Assembly: GCA_031263155.1 (NCBI GenBank)
Contig: JAISGK010000077.1
Span: 1-42,430, forward strand
DNA length: 42,430 nucleotides
Source: Clostridiales bacterium
GTDB taxonomy: Bacteria; Bacillota; Clostridia; Lachnospirales; WQUN01
Direction of reading: 5' to 3'
The position numbers were made by a program, and so were the translations under genes. Positions 23,277 to 31,598 of the stretch are shown here, in pieces (the first letter of the stretch is position 1; each line of letters opens with the position of its first letter). The notes beneath the pieces are model-generated. The model saw only the letters and a list, made by a program, of their open reading frames with translations. It searched no databases and was not told where the DNA came from.

Positions 23277-24722
23277 CTATAGCGCTAATTCAAAATATTC
23301 GATCACATTTTTGTAGCAAATACCCTCGATCATTCGTTTAAGCGTTTCTTCGTCGTCGAAGTATTCGCCGCGATCTATCCATTCGGCAATGAGATCGCAT
23401 AGCACGCGCCTAAAGTAATCGTGGCGGGTGTATGCGGTAAAGCTGCGCGAGTCGGTCAACATACCCAAAAAGCAGCCCAACAGCCCCGTTTCCGCCAAAG
23501 AGATCATTTGATCGCGCATACCGCTTCGCGTATCATTAAACCACCAGGCCGCCCCGTGCTGTATCTTCGCTTTGACGCCCTCTTCCTGAAACGCGCCCAC
23601 TATAGAATCTATAAAACGGTTATCATTAGGGTTTAGCGAGAAGATTATCGTCTTTGGCAGGGCATTATTGTAGTCCAGTTCAGAAAGGAAGTCAGCCAAT
23701 TCTGCGCCACATTCAGTACCCGCGATAACATCGCCGCCAATGTTTGGCCCTATTGTATCCGCCAAATTTTCGTTAACATTGCGCTGCACGCCGTAATGTA
23801 GGCACATAACCCAACGCCGCTTTTTATATTCGGTCGCCAAAAATGAAATAACCCTTAGCCTGTAACAGAAGATGCGATATTCATCAAGGTTATCATAGTC
23901 GTCCGCTAACAGATCCTCAAACAAATCGTCAAACACAAGATCGTCGTTGATCATCTCCCAATCATCCTCGTCCTCAACGATAATCGCTGTGGGTACCTCC
24001 ATCATGCTTTGATCCGCGACTACGCATCCATGAGCGTCGAAATAGTCCATACGCCTTTTCAGGGCCTCAAGCAGGTCGCCCAGGCTCTTGATTTTAATGC
24101 CGGCAGCCATACCAAGTCTCTTCAAATAACTCTTAAAATCGGGGGTGTCTGGGGCAAGAACCTTATCAGGTCTAAACGTGGGCAATACTTGTGTGGTAAA
24201 CGACGCGTCGTTTTTAATAATCTCATGCCATTTTAGATTGTCTGCAGGGTCGTCGGAGGTGCAAAGAGCCATCACTCCGGCTTGGCGAATCATCTCGCGG
24301 GCCGTCAGGGTTTTTAGTTTCTTGTTGCAAACGTCCCATGCCTCTTTCGCTGTACTCGGATTAAGTGGTTTATCGAACCCGAAATAATCGCGCAGCTCCA
24401 TGTGCGTCCATAGATAGACAGGGTTGCCAATGGCGTGGGGCAACACCTCCGCCCACGCGAGCCACTTTTGATAGTCGTCGCCATTGCCTGTAATAAGGCT
24501 CTCCTGTATCCCATAGGTGCGCATCAAACGCCACTTGTAGTGGTCTCCGCCGTCTTTCGCGCTGCCCAGCATTACCTGGGCTATGTTGTCGTATCTTTTA
24601 TCCTCCGCAATTTCACGCGGGTTAAGGTGACAGTGATAGTCGATAACAGGAAGCGATCGCGCGTAATTCTCGTACAGCCTGCGGGCTGTGTCACTACTCA
24701 ATAAGAAGTCTTTTGCGTACAT
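23277..24722 (-). CDS. uxaC: Glucuronate isomerase
   Basis: 481 residues. PVIDYHCHLNP near the N-terminus provides the metal-binding HxH of this amidohydrolase-fold isomerase; CTSDDPADNLKWH and WWFNDTRSGMRDQM are also characteristic. It converts D-glucuronate to D-fructuronate and D-galacturonate to D-tagaturonate, the first step of uronate use. The ATG at 24722 is preferred to the GTG at 24725. It is the first gene of the four-gene operon, with a good promoter and an operator-like inverted repeat just upstream. The next enzymes needed, mannonate oxidoreductase and dehydratase, are not in the window. Confidence 0.95.
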   Translation of the reverse strand: MYAKDFLLSSDTARRLYENYARSLPVIDYHCHLNPREIAEDKRYDNIAQVMLGSAKDGGDHYKWRLMRTYGIQESLITGNGDDYQKWLAWAEVLPHAIGNPVYLWTHMELRDYFGFDKPLNPSTAKEAWDVCNKKLKTLTAREMIRQAGVMALCTSDDPADNLKWHEIIKNDASFTTQVLPTFRPDKVLAPDTPDFKSYLKRLGMAAGIKIKSLGDLLEALKRRMDYFDAHGCVVADQSMMEVPTAIIVEDEDDWEMINDDLVFDDLFEDLLADDYDNLDEYRIFCYRLRVISFLATEYKKRRWVMCLHYGVQRNVNENLADTIGPNIGGDVIAGTECGAELADFLSELDYNNALPKTIIFSLNPNDNRFIDSIVGAFQEEGVKAKIQHGAAWWFNDTRSGMRDQMISLAETGLLGCFLGMLTDSRSFTAYTRHDYFRRVLCDLIAEWIDRGEYFDDEETLKRMIEGICYKNVIEYFELAL

Positions 24723-24731
24723 CACAAATCC

Positions 24732-24753
24732 GATACCAAAAGTTTATGGTACC
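24732..24753 (-). promoter_or_regulatory. Operator-like inverted repeat in the uxaC leader
   Basis: GATACCA (24732-24738) and TGGTACC (24747-24753) form a 7-bp inverted repeat with an 8-bp spacer, between the promoter and the uxaC start. The position suits repression by a LacI- or GntR-type uronate regulator; no such regulator gene is in the window. Confidence 0.45.
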
Positions 24754-24785
24754 GCCCTCCCTTCTGTATGTACTTGCTACCGCGT

Positions 24786-24814
24786 ATTATACTTTAGCCA
24801 AATACTATAAGCAA
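24786..24814 (-). promoter_or_regulatory. Promoter of the uxaC operon
   Basis: On the minus strand: TTGCTT (24814-24809), 17 bp, TATAAT (24791-24786). Predicted start near 24779. Confidence 0.6.
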
Positions 24815-24866
24815 GGGCAAAATAAGGGCTTAAGACTTAGCGGAAATAAAATATTTTTGATTTTTA

Positions 24867-24895
24867 TTGACTTAATTTTCACATTTCGCTACAAT
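24867..24895 (+). promoter_or_regulatory. Promoter of the AAA/DUF4143 ATPase gene
   Basis: TTGACT (24867-24872), 17 bp, TACAAT (24890-24895), 32 bp before the start codon. A near-palindrome CTTAATCTAATTAAG lies between it and the ribosome-binding site. Confidence 0.65.
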
Positions 24896-24927
24896 CCACT
24901 TAATCTAATTAAGGAGACGCGGCGCGC

Positions 24928-26226
24928 ATGAAACGTAAAATCACAGAAAATTTGATCCGTTGGAAAGGTAGGCCGTCGGGCCGGATGCCGCTTTTGGTGT
25001 ATGGAGCGAGGCAGGTCGGCAAAACCCATATTATCCGTGAATTCGGCAAATGTCATTATAAAAACGTCGCCTATTTCAACCTTGAAACTAACCAAACTGT
25101 CGCCGGCTATTTTTCTGATAACATTGAACCAGAGCGCATTCTGCGCTTTTTGGAAGCGGAGTCACGGGAACGGATTGTTCCAGGCGATACCCTGGTGATC
25201 TTTGACGAGATACAGTTTTGCCCCCGCGCATTGACTGCCCTTAAATATTTCAACGAGCAAACGCCCCAGTATCATATCATCGGCGCGGGCAGTCTGCTTG
25301 GCGTGGCCATCAACCGCGAAAACTATTCTTTTCCTGTCGGCAATGTGGATTCATTGATTATGTTCCCATTGGATTTTGAAGAATATCTGTGGGCGTTAGG
25401 CGAGGAGATGCTATGTGCCGAAATTAAAGGCGCTTTTGATAAAAATGAAGCGTTACCCATCGCTCTTCACGAAAAATCACTTGATTTATACAGGCAGTAT
25501 TTGATTACCGGCGGAATGCCCCAGGCGATTTTAGCGCTTGTTGAAACCAAGACCCTGCTGACCGTACCAGATGTGCAGAACAAAATCATGAACGATTATA
25601 TCGCCGACATGGCGAAATACGCAACCAATACGCAGAGTGTAAAAATCCGCGCGGCGTACAATTCCATCCCCGTTCAACTTGCGAAGGAGAACAAGAAGTT
25701 TCAGTACAAGCTGGCGCTTCGAGGGGGCACGGCGGCTATTTTCGGCGAGGCCATTGAGTGGCTGAACTTCGCGGGTATCGTACTGAAATGCGAGCGGGTG
25801 GAGCAAGGTATGATGCCTGTCGCCGTTTACCGTGACCTTGCAAGCTTCAAATTATACATGAGTGATGTTGGCTTACTTACCATGAAAAGCGGCATTTCTC
25901 AGCAGGCTGTGTTGTCGGCGGGCGAGATTGAAAACACCTTTCTTGGCTCTATCACCGAAAATTATGTGGCGCAGGCGCTCCGCAATAATCATTACGGCTT
26001 ATATTATTGGACAAACGAGGGAACGGCGGAGCTTGATTTTGTGCTGCAAAAGGGCAACGACATCATCGCGGTTGAGGTGAAAACCGGTGCGCGGACAAAA
26101 TCGAAAAGCCTGAATATATTTGTAACAAAGTATAAACCCGCTTACTCCATTCGGATTTCGGCCAGGAATTTTGGCTTTGAAAATAATATCAAATCCGTCC
26201 CACTTTACGCTGTGTTCTGCGTTTGA
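24928..26226 (+). CDS. AAA_14/DUF4143 ATP-binding protein
   Basis: 432 residues. Walker A GARQVGKTH (about 27-35) and Walker B TLVIFDEIQ define the AAA_14 ATPase domain. The C-terminal half is DUF4143, ending in TAELDFVLQKGNDIIAVEVK, which resembles the core of PD-(D/E)xK nuclease folds. This COG1373 family is widespread and often mobile in gut Bacillota; its function is not established. AAGGAGACG precedes the ATG at proper spacing, and a dedicated promoter and a strong terminator isolate it as a single-gene unit. Confidence 0.9.
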   Translation: MKRKITENLIRWKGRPSGRMPLLVYGARQVGKTHIIREFGKCHYKNVAYFNLETNQTVAGYFSDNIEPERILRFLEAESRERIVPGDTLVIFDEIQFCPRALTALKYFNEQTPQYHIIGAGSLLGVAINRENYSFPVGNVDSLIMFPLDFEEYLWALGEEMLCAEIKGAFDKNEALPIALHEKSLDLYRQYLITGGMPQAILALVETKTLLTVPDVQNKIMNDYIADMAKYATNTQSVKIRAAYNSIPVQLAKENKKFQYKLALRGGTAAIFGEAIEWLNFAGIVLKCERVEQGMMPVAVYRDLASFKLYMSDVGLLTMKSGISQQAVLSAGEIENTFLGSITENYVAQALRNNHYGLYYWTNEGTAELDFVLQKGNDIIAVEVKTGARTKSKSLNIFVTKYKPAYSIRISARNFGFENNIKSVPLYAVFCV

Positions 26227-26261
26227 GCAAGCGAAACCTGCCGAAAAAAGAGGACAGCAAA

Positions 26262-26301
26262 AATTTAACGACTACCGGCTTTAGCCGGCAGTCGTTAAAT
26301 T
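26262..26301. terminator. Strong bidirectional hairpin terminator
   Basis: Arms 26262-26279 and 26284-26301 pair over about 17 of 18 bases around TTTA. It is shared by the convergent ATPase and recombinase genes; the stop codon of the recombinase lies at its edge. Confidence 0.8.
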
Positions 26302-27142
26302 AATTTATCGCGTGAAGATAAACCTGGGTGGCAGAAATATCCGAGTGCCCCATCACCTCTTTCAGCTGCTCAATATTGGCGCCGTCCGCAAGGGCGTGCG
26401 CCGCGAATGAGTGCCGAAGGCTGTGCGGACTTATGGTAGAGTCGATGCCGGCGCCCTTGGCATACTCCTTAACGATTTTCCAAAAACCCTGGCGCGACAT
26501 GGGAGTGCCTGTGCAGTTGACAAACACACAGCTTTCATCTTTATCTCGCATCATCTGAATACGCGCTACCGTCATGTATTCTGAGATGACTTGCATCGCT
26601 TTTTCTGTCAGGGGAATCACACGAGATTTTTTGCCTGATACACAGCAAATGATCCTTTTTTTGACATCTACCTGATCAACTGTAAGACCTATGAGTTCAC
26701 TCACACGAATGCCTGTGGAGTATAGGGTCTCTAACATAGCGCGATCCCGTAGGCCCTTAAAGCTGCCAATCTTGGGTTGTTCAAGCAGACGCCCAACTTC
26801 GTCTGGCGTGAGAATTTCGGGCGAACGGCGTTCATGCCTGGGCGCGACAATATTCATCGACGGATCGGCTGTGATGACATCCTCACGCAATAAATAGCGG
26901 AAAAACGTATGCAGCGACGCAACGCAACGCGACACTGATGACGCTGATATGCCCGAGTCTGTTAACCCATTTAAAAACTCGCGCAAGCTTTTTTCGCTTA
27001 TTTTCCCTAGCTCCGTGATGTCGTGAGCTTCCATATATACGCGCATGTGGCGTAGGTCACGCTCGTAAGACAAAATGGTGTTATGCGGAGAATTTCTTTT
27101 CTCCTCTAAGTATTCCAGGAAGTTATTGATTGCGGACTTCAT
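26300..27142 (-). CDS. XerC/XerD-type tyrosine recombinase
   Basis: 280 residues from the ATG at 27142, chosen for AGGAGG upstream. The N-terminal SAM-like core-binding domain (about 1-90) precedes the catalytic domain. That domain has Arg146 in TGIRVSEL, Lys171/172 in SGKKSR, H-x-x-R in PHSLRHSF (His240, Arg243), His266 in MGHSD and the nucleophile Tyr275 in QVYLH. All catalytic residues are present. Length and spacing fit the Xer recombinases that resolve chromosome dimers at dif; a role as a mobile-element integrase cannot be excluded because a tRNA-Leu gene starts 120 bp away on the other strand. No att repeats were seen. Confidence 0.88.
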   Translation of the reverse strand: MKSAINNFLEYLEEKRNSPHNTILSYERDLRHMRVYMEAHDITELGKISEKSLREFLNGLTDSGISASSVSRCVASLHTFFRYLLREDVITADPSMNIVAPRHERRSPEILTPDEVGRLLEQPKIGSFKGLRDRAMLETLYSTGIRVSELIGLTVDQVDVKKRIICCVSGKKSRVIPLTEKAMQVISEYMTVARIQMMRDKDESCVFVNCTGTPMSRQGFWKIVKEYAKGAGIDSTISPHSLRHSFAAHALADGANIEQLKEVMGHSDISATQVYLHAIN

Positions 27143-27225
27143 ATTTTCCCCCTCCTCGCATAACATATCGACATAAACCACAACATCGTTAACAGAAGAC
27201 TGTTTCCAAAATAATTAATTACGTA

Positions 27226-27254
27226 TTGACAAGATGCTTTCCGTGTATTATCAT
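27226..27254 (+). promoter_or_regulatory. tRNA-Leu promoter
   Basis: TTGACA (27226-27231), 17 bp, TATCAT (27249-27254). The predicted start is 1-2 bp before the mature tRNA. Confidence 0.7.
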
Positions 27255-27262
27255 GTGCGTGA

Positions 27263-27345
27263 GCGGGTGTGGCGGAATGGTAGACGCGGTGGACTCAAAA
27301 TCCACTTATGGCGACATAGTGGGGGTTCAAATCCCTTCACCCGCA
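27263..27345 (+). tRNA. tRNA-Leu(CAA)
   Basis: The acceptor stem GCGGGTG/CACCCGC closes the molecule with discriminator A at 27345. The D-arm includes GGCGGAATGGTAGACGC. The anticodon stem TGGA/TCCA encloses CTCAAAA, giving anticodon CAA. The long class II variable arm (TATGGCGACATA) is typical of tRNA-Leu. The T-arm is GGGGGTTCAAATCCC. The 3' CCA is not encoded. It reads the UUG codon. Confidence 0.96.
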
Positions 27346-27510
27346 TTTTTAATGTGGGATTTCAGCTCAGTACACATGCCTCCCCTACCCATTAGCATCT
27401 ATCATTATATCATTGACTGGCGGGCGGCGCTATATCTTACATAAATTGTTTGGATTTGCCATTATTATTAATATACATATTTCTCAAACCCATATGGGAG
27501 ATCTCTCATT

Positions 27511-27542
27511 AATAGAAGCTCTCGACAATAGAAGCTCTCGAC
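27511..27542. repeat. Tandem duplication of a 16-bp unit
   Basis: AATAGAAGCTCTCGAC occurs twice head to tail. The second copy pairs with the following GGGAGCTT to form a hairpin that may end the minus-strand cyclo-ligase transcript. Confidence 0.8.
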
Positions 27543-27574
27543 GGTTGCCGGGAGCTTGATTTGGTTTTGACGTT

Positions 27575-28159
27575 TTAATACCACGCTTTTTCTGTGACAA
27601 TGGCATTTAAGCTAACATCCCAATTTGGAACGCAAACCAGGTCGTCAATTTTCTGCGCCTCAAACGCGGCTGCTACGCGAAAGGCGTTCACGCATTTAGG
27701 CAAAAAGCGATCATAATAGCCAGCGCCCCAGCCCATGCGCGACAGGCTCACGCCGCTAAAAGCCACGCAAGGCGCCACAATAAACTCAATCTCCTCTTGC
27801 GCCAATATGTGTGAACGGCTTATCAAAGGGGAGCGAATACCGTATTTGTCTATCTTCCATATATCTTCGCCGCTTGCGGGCACGGCCGCAAGCATAATCC
27901 CGCCTGGCTGGCATGTAGGGTAAGCCACGGTTTTATTCTCGCTTTTGGCGAATATGTTAAACTTAGAGAGATCAACTTCATCCATAAACGCTTGATAAGA
28001 CAATATTATTTGCGACTGCTTAAAGACATGGTGGTTAATCAGTTTCTCACATATTATTTCGCTGAACAGCGCGCGCTCGTCAGGGGTCAACGAGACTCTG
28101 CTTTTTATGCCCAGCTTGCGTTGCGCGGCTTTAAGTTCAGTTACCGTTTCATTTTTCAT
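27575..28159 (-). CDS. 5-formyltetrahydrofolate cyclo-ligase
   Basis: 194 residues. The C-terminal signature SRMGWGAGYYDRFLPK is the ATP/folate-binding motif of MTHFS/YgfA enzymes. The N-terminal KAAQRKLGIKSRVSLTPDER region and AYPTCQPGG are also in place. It converts 5-formyl-THF to 5,10-methenyl-THF using ATP, salvaging or recycling folate. It is divergent from a FolT-like transporter gene 91 bp away, which supports the folate role of both. The ribosome-binding site upstream of the ATG is weak. Confidence 0.93.
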   Translation of the reverse strand: MKNETVTELKAAQRKLGIKSRVSLTPDERALFSEIICEKLINHHVFKQSQIILSYQAFMDEVDLSKFNIFAKSENKTVAYPTCQPGGIMLAAVPASGEDIWKIDKYGIRSPLISRSHILAQEEIEFIVAPCVAFSGVSLSRMGWGAGYYDRFLPKCVNAFRVAAAFEAQKIDDLVCVPNWDVSLNAIVTEKAWY

Positions 28160-28250
28160 AATTCGCGCCCTTCATTTTTGTATGTATCTGTTGCATCACA
28201 GCCGCAAAATGTCCGCTTCACGCCTTATAAAAAAATAATGGAGGAGTAAT

Positions 28251-28784
28251 ATGGATAGATACAATAAAACAAAACGGCTTGCCATGTGCGGAATACTTAC
28301 GGCGGCGGCACTTGTTTTAGACGGGATTTTGAAAACCCCAGTGAATCTATTTGGCATGTACGCGCTAAAATTAAGTCTTGGCATGGCCCCAATTTTGTTT
28401 ATTTCTGTACGACACGGCCCCGTGTACGGGGGTATTTGCGGCGCGCTAACCGATATTCTTCAAGCGGCTCTGTTTCCTGTGGGGGCGTTTAACCCGTTGT
28501 TCACGATTAGCGCCTTCGTGATGGGGTCTGTTCCCGGTTTGTTTTTTACTCGAAATAAGGCTGTTACCAAATTCCGCCTGTTTGTCGCGGTGCTTTGCGG
28601 TCAGGTTTTGGGATCGGTCATTTTAAGTACCATATTTTTAATGCTGTCCTATGGCCTGCCGTTTCAAATTATCTGGGCCAGAGCTATAGCCCAGGGCATT
28701 TTAATACCTGTTTATACGTTTATAGTATGGATTGGGCATGCTGTGGAAAATGCCAGTATGAAAGTTTCCACCTCGCAAGATTAA
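28251..28784 (+). CDS. folT: ECF transporter S component, probably for folate
   Basis: 177 residues with about five or six hydrophobic helices (ILTAAALVLDGILKTPV, MAPILFISVRHGPVYGG, ISAFVMGSVPGLFF, FVAVLCGQVLGSVIL, IAQGILIPVYTFIVW). MYALKLSLGMAPILF and GPVYGGICGALTDIL are typical of the folate family of ECF S components. It would bind folate and use a shared energising module (EcfA/A'/T) not encoded here. GGAGGAG precedes the ATG. Substrate assignment rests on sequence character plus the divergent 5-formyl-THF cyclo-ligase gene. Confidence 0.85.
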   Translation: MDRYNKTKRLAMCGILTAAALVLDGILKTPVNLFGMYALKLSLGMAPILFISVRHGPVYGGICGALTDILQAALFPVGAFNPLFTISAFVMGSVPGLFFTRNKAVTKFRLFVAVLCGQVLGSVILSTIFLMLSYGLPFQIIWARAIAQGILIPVYTFIVWIGHAVENASMKVSTSQD

Positions 28785-28924
28785 AACGATCCTTTGTTTT
28801 AGTAACGATTTTTTTCGCGCTTTCACTCGAAATTATAGCAGACAAACCACCAAGAATATAGTACAATGCTACTGATGGGGGAAATTGGCTTTAAATGTAA
28901 ATTTTTATTATCGGGGGGGTGCAA

Positions 28925-29731
28925 ATGAGGTTTTCCAGGGTGCTTAGGATTTTTACGGCCATATTGCTAATCGCAACTATATGCGGTTCTGACGCGATGC
29001 TTAACGCCGATGAAAAAGGTTTGCCGATTCTACTTTATCACCATCTTATACCCGAACGCGACATGATGTTTTACAAAGAGAACGGCTTGGTGATTAGCGA
29101 AGAGTTATTTGACAAGCATATGAAATATTTGTTCGACAATGGGTATCACACCGCGACGGTCGCCGAGTTGCGCGACTATTTATTTAACGGCAAGTCATTA
29201 CCCGACAAAAGTGTTATGATCACATTTGACGACGGATATATGAGCAACTACATATTTGCCTACCCCATACTTAAAAAATATGATTTTAATGCGGTTTTAT
29301 TTACCATAACGGCCTGTTTACAAACGCAGGATCAAATTTATCACACTAATAAATTGGACATGATGAGTTGGATTCAAATCGCGGCTTCCACGGATGTTTT
29401 CGAAACCGGCTCTCATACCGACAATATGCACAACGCGTCTAAAAACGGCAAAACCGCGCTTATGGAGGCTTCGCCTGAGTTGGCTGAGCAAGACATCGCG
29501 CTTAGCCTCAAACGCGTTAGTAATAGCAAAATCTTCGCCTACCCTATGGGCCAATATAACCAATCAATATTAGACATACTAAAGCGGCATGGTGTCGAAA
29601 TGGGCTTCACCACTCGCGGGGGTTATGTTACGCGCGTAAGTGACGCCATGCAGTTAAAGCGCATTACCATCTTCTCTGATTGCGACATCGTCAGATTTGC
29701 CGATTATGTATCGGCAAAAAAAAGGTTTTAG
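28925..29731 (+). CDS. Secreted polysaccharide deacetylase (NodB homology domain)
   Basis: 268 residues. A signal peptide or anchor (about 1-27) is followed by LLYHHLIPE, then TFDDGYMSNY (the catalytic base and metal Asp), FETGSHTDNMHN (metal His residues, with a 4-residue spacing) and the C-terminal IFAYPMGQYNQSI. This is the carbohydrate esterase 4 fold, removing N- or O-acetyl groups from peptidoglycan or other polysaccharides at the cell surface. The ATG at 28925 is preferred over the GTG at 28919, which overlaps the G-rich Shine-Dalgarno. No lipobox of the standard form is seen. Confidence 0.87.
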   Translation: MRFSRVLRIFTAILLIATICGSDAMLNADEKGLPILLYHHLIPERDMMFYKENGLVISEELFDKHMKYLFDNGYHTATVAELRDYLFNGKSLPDKSVMITFDDGYMSNYIFAYPILKKYDFNAVLFTITACLQTQDQIYHTNKLDMMSWIQIAASTDVFETGSHTDNMHNASKNGKTALMEASPELAEQDIALSLKRVSNSKIFAYPMGQYNQSILDILKRHGVEMGFTTRGGYVTRVSDAMQLKRITIFSDCDIVRFADYVSAKKRF

Positions 29732-29781
29732 CAATGCTATTAACTAAGCGCGCGCATGTTAAGGTTGGGATACGTCCAATT

Positions 29782-29803
29782 TTATGAGATCATGATCTCA
29801 TAA
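29782..29803. promoter_or_regulatory. Perfect 22-bp palindrome upstream of the HtrA gene
   Basis: Each half is TTATGAGATCA read from either strand, with no spacer. It lies 50 bp after the deacetylase gene, 60 bp before a TATAAT (29863-29868) and 95 bp before the HtrA start. It has no T-run, so it fits an operator dimer site better than a terminator. Confidence 0.6.
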
Positions 29804-29897
29804 GTTCACTAATATTGCCTGAATATTTACATTCTGTTCATATTTTATTTCTATATGTGGGTTATAATCTTTTTAAAATAACAAGGGGGGATGCCGC

Positions 29898-31412
29898 ATG
29901 GATAATAAATACGTAGATGGCAAAAGCTGGTTGGACAGCAATGAAATAGAACGTATTCAAAACGACATTAGCGCCAGTCTTTACGGATCTTCGACGGCAT
30001 CAGACGCTACGGCAATGTCCAGCGCAGACACAATAACAGATTATGTGATGGGCCCCGCGCGCGTTTATCCCAGTGCCTCCAACCCATATTCCACAGTTTA
30101 TCAGCCCGGTGGATACATGAGCTCTGGCGAGCCGACCCACGCGTCATTCTACAAAGAGACAATAAAAAACGCGCCACCGCTCACAAGAAATAGAAACAGA
30201 GGGGTTGCCAAATGGGTTGCCATCGCGCTCATTATAAGCACGCTGGGCATGGGAATATTTGGTTTAGGGGTGGGAGTCGCAATTCCCTGGGCCCAAAATA
30301 GATTTAATGGTCTAAACAATCGAAATCCTGTCAACACTGTAGAGGCGACACCTTCCGTATCTGAAACAACAGATCAGGCTTCGCTGGAGCAACTGCCACC
30401 GAAGCAACCCGTTATAGTGAGCAAGCTGTCAGAGATAGTGAAAGTCGTCGCCCCTTGCGTCGTTAGCGTTAGCATTACAATGGAAAGCCCATATGGCGGC
30501 ATGTGGGATATGCCCATAGAAGAAATAGGCAGCGGCTCAGGCATTATCTTTCATCACGACGCGGAAAAGATCTACATTGCTACCAACTATCACGTAATCG
30601 AAGGCGCTACGTCAGTTACAATCAAAATTGAAGACAGCAAAGAGATTAAAGCCTCGTTTGTCGGCAGTGACCCCAAAGCGGATCTTGCCGTCGTATCTGT
30701 CAGTAAGCGCGATATAGAAGCCGCAGGTGTGAATTCTATATCTTTAGGCACATTTGGCGATTCTGATGATATGGTGGTAGGCGCGGACGTTGTCGCCATA
30801 GGTAACGCTATGGGCGAGGGCAATATCGCGACCGGGGGTATCATATCCGCCACTGATAAGGAAATAATTGTGGAAGACCGCACTTTAAAGGTGCTTCAGA
30901 CAGATGCCGCGATAAACCCCGGTAATAGCGGCGGACCCCTCGTTAACCTAAATGGCGAGGTTATTGGTATTAACACGGCCAAAATGATGAGTACCCTTAA
31001 CGAAGACGTAGAAGGCATGGGTTATGCCATACCATCCAGCATTGCTTTGCCGATACTTGAAGGCTTGCTTGACGCCAAGCCGCGTCCATACCTGGGAATT
31101 CTTGGCGGAACCCTAACAGGAGAAACATTGAGTTTCTTTTATGAAAACTACAACGTCCAACTTCCGGGCGGTGTGTATATAGAAGAAGTGTTGCCAGATA
31201 CCAGCGCTGGCAAGGCTGGTATTGCGCGCACAGATATAATCACCTCGTTTAATGGCGTAACTATTGATACTTTTGAGTCGCTGTCAACCGAGATACAAAA
31301 ATGCCAGGTTGGAGATATGGTGGAAGTAAAAGTCATTCGCATTGAACGCGATGGCATGAAAACACATACTTTCATGGTTACTCTTCTGGCTTATCAATCA
31401 GACAACTTCTAA
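29898..31412 (+). CDS. HtrA/DegP-family membrane serine protease with PDZ domain
   Basis: 504 residues: a cytoplasmic N-terminal tail of about 103 residues, one membrane helix (about 104-130), a trypsin-like domain with His232 (NYHVIEGA), Asp262 (KADLAVV) and Ser344 (NPGNSGGP), then a C-terminal PDZ domain (from about 390; GVYIEEVLPDTSAGKAGI). It degrades or refolds damaged envelope proteins and is normally stress-induced. AAGGGGGG precedes the ATG. The unusually long N-terminal tail is typical of the Bacillota versions. A palindrome upstream may be the control site. It is transcribed alone and ends at a strong terminator. Confidence 0.95.
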   Translation: MDNKYVDGKSWLDSNEIERIQNDISASLYGSSTASDATAMSSADTITDYVMGPARVYPSASNPYSTVYQPGGYMSSGEPTHASFYKETIKNAPPLTRNRNRGVAKWVAIALIISTLGMGIFGLGVGVAIPWAQNRFNGLNNRNPVNTVEATPSVSETTDQASLEQLPPKQPVIVSKLSEIVKVVAPCVVSVSITMESPYGGMWDMPIEEIGSGSGIIFHHDAEKIYIATNYHVIEGATSVTIKIEDSKEIKASFVGSDPKADLAVVSVSKRDIEAAGVNSISLGTFGDSDDMVVGADVVAIGNAMGEGNIATGGIISATDKEIIVEDRTLKVLQTDAAINPGNSGGPLVNLNGEVIGINTAKMMSTLNEDVEGMGYAIPSSIALPILEGLLDAKPRPYLGILGGTLTGETLSFFYENYNVQLPGGVYIEEVLPDTSAGKAGIARTDIITSFNGVTIDTFESLSTEIQKCQVGDMVEVKVIRIERDGMKTHTFMVTLLAYQSDNF

Positions 31413-31468
31413 TATTTCGATAACTCCTCTCCTTTATTAACCGCAGGTAATACTGCGGTGAACGCGAC

Positions 31469-31522
31469 AAGGCTACCGCGCGCCACTCCAAATACTTTGG
31501 AATGGCGTGGGCAGCCTTTTAA
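31469..31522 (+). terminator. Intrinsic terminator of the HtrA gene
   Basis: AAGGCT...GCGCCACTCCAAA pairs with TTTGGAATGGCGTG...AGCCTT, followed by TTTTAATTTT. A smaller hairpin, ACCGCAG/CTGCGGT (31440-31459), precedes it. Confidence 0.85.
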
Positions 31523-31598
31523 TTTTGGTTTATGACTTAGTTATGACCTGGCATAAGTTCTGCGGGAGCGCAATGCGCTCACCCTGCGAAACAAATGA

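Noticed and set aside
28160-28250. Tetrahydrofolate riboswitch before the FolT-like gene
   Set aside because: The divergent gap is only 91 bp and no THF-riboswitch core could be matched.
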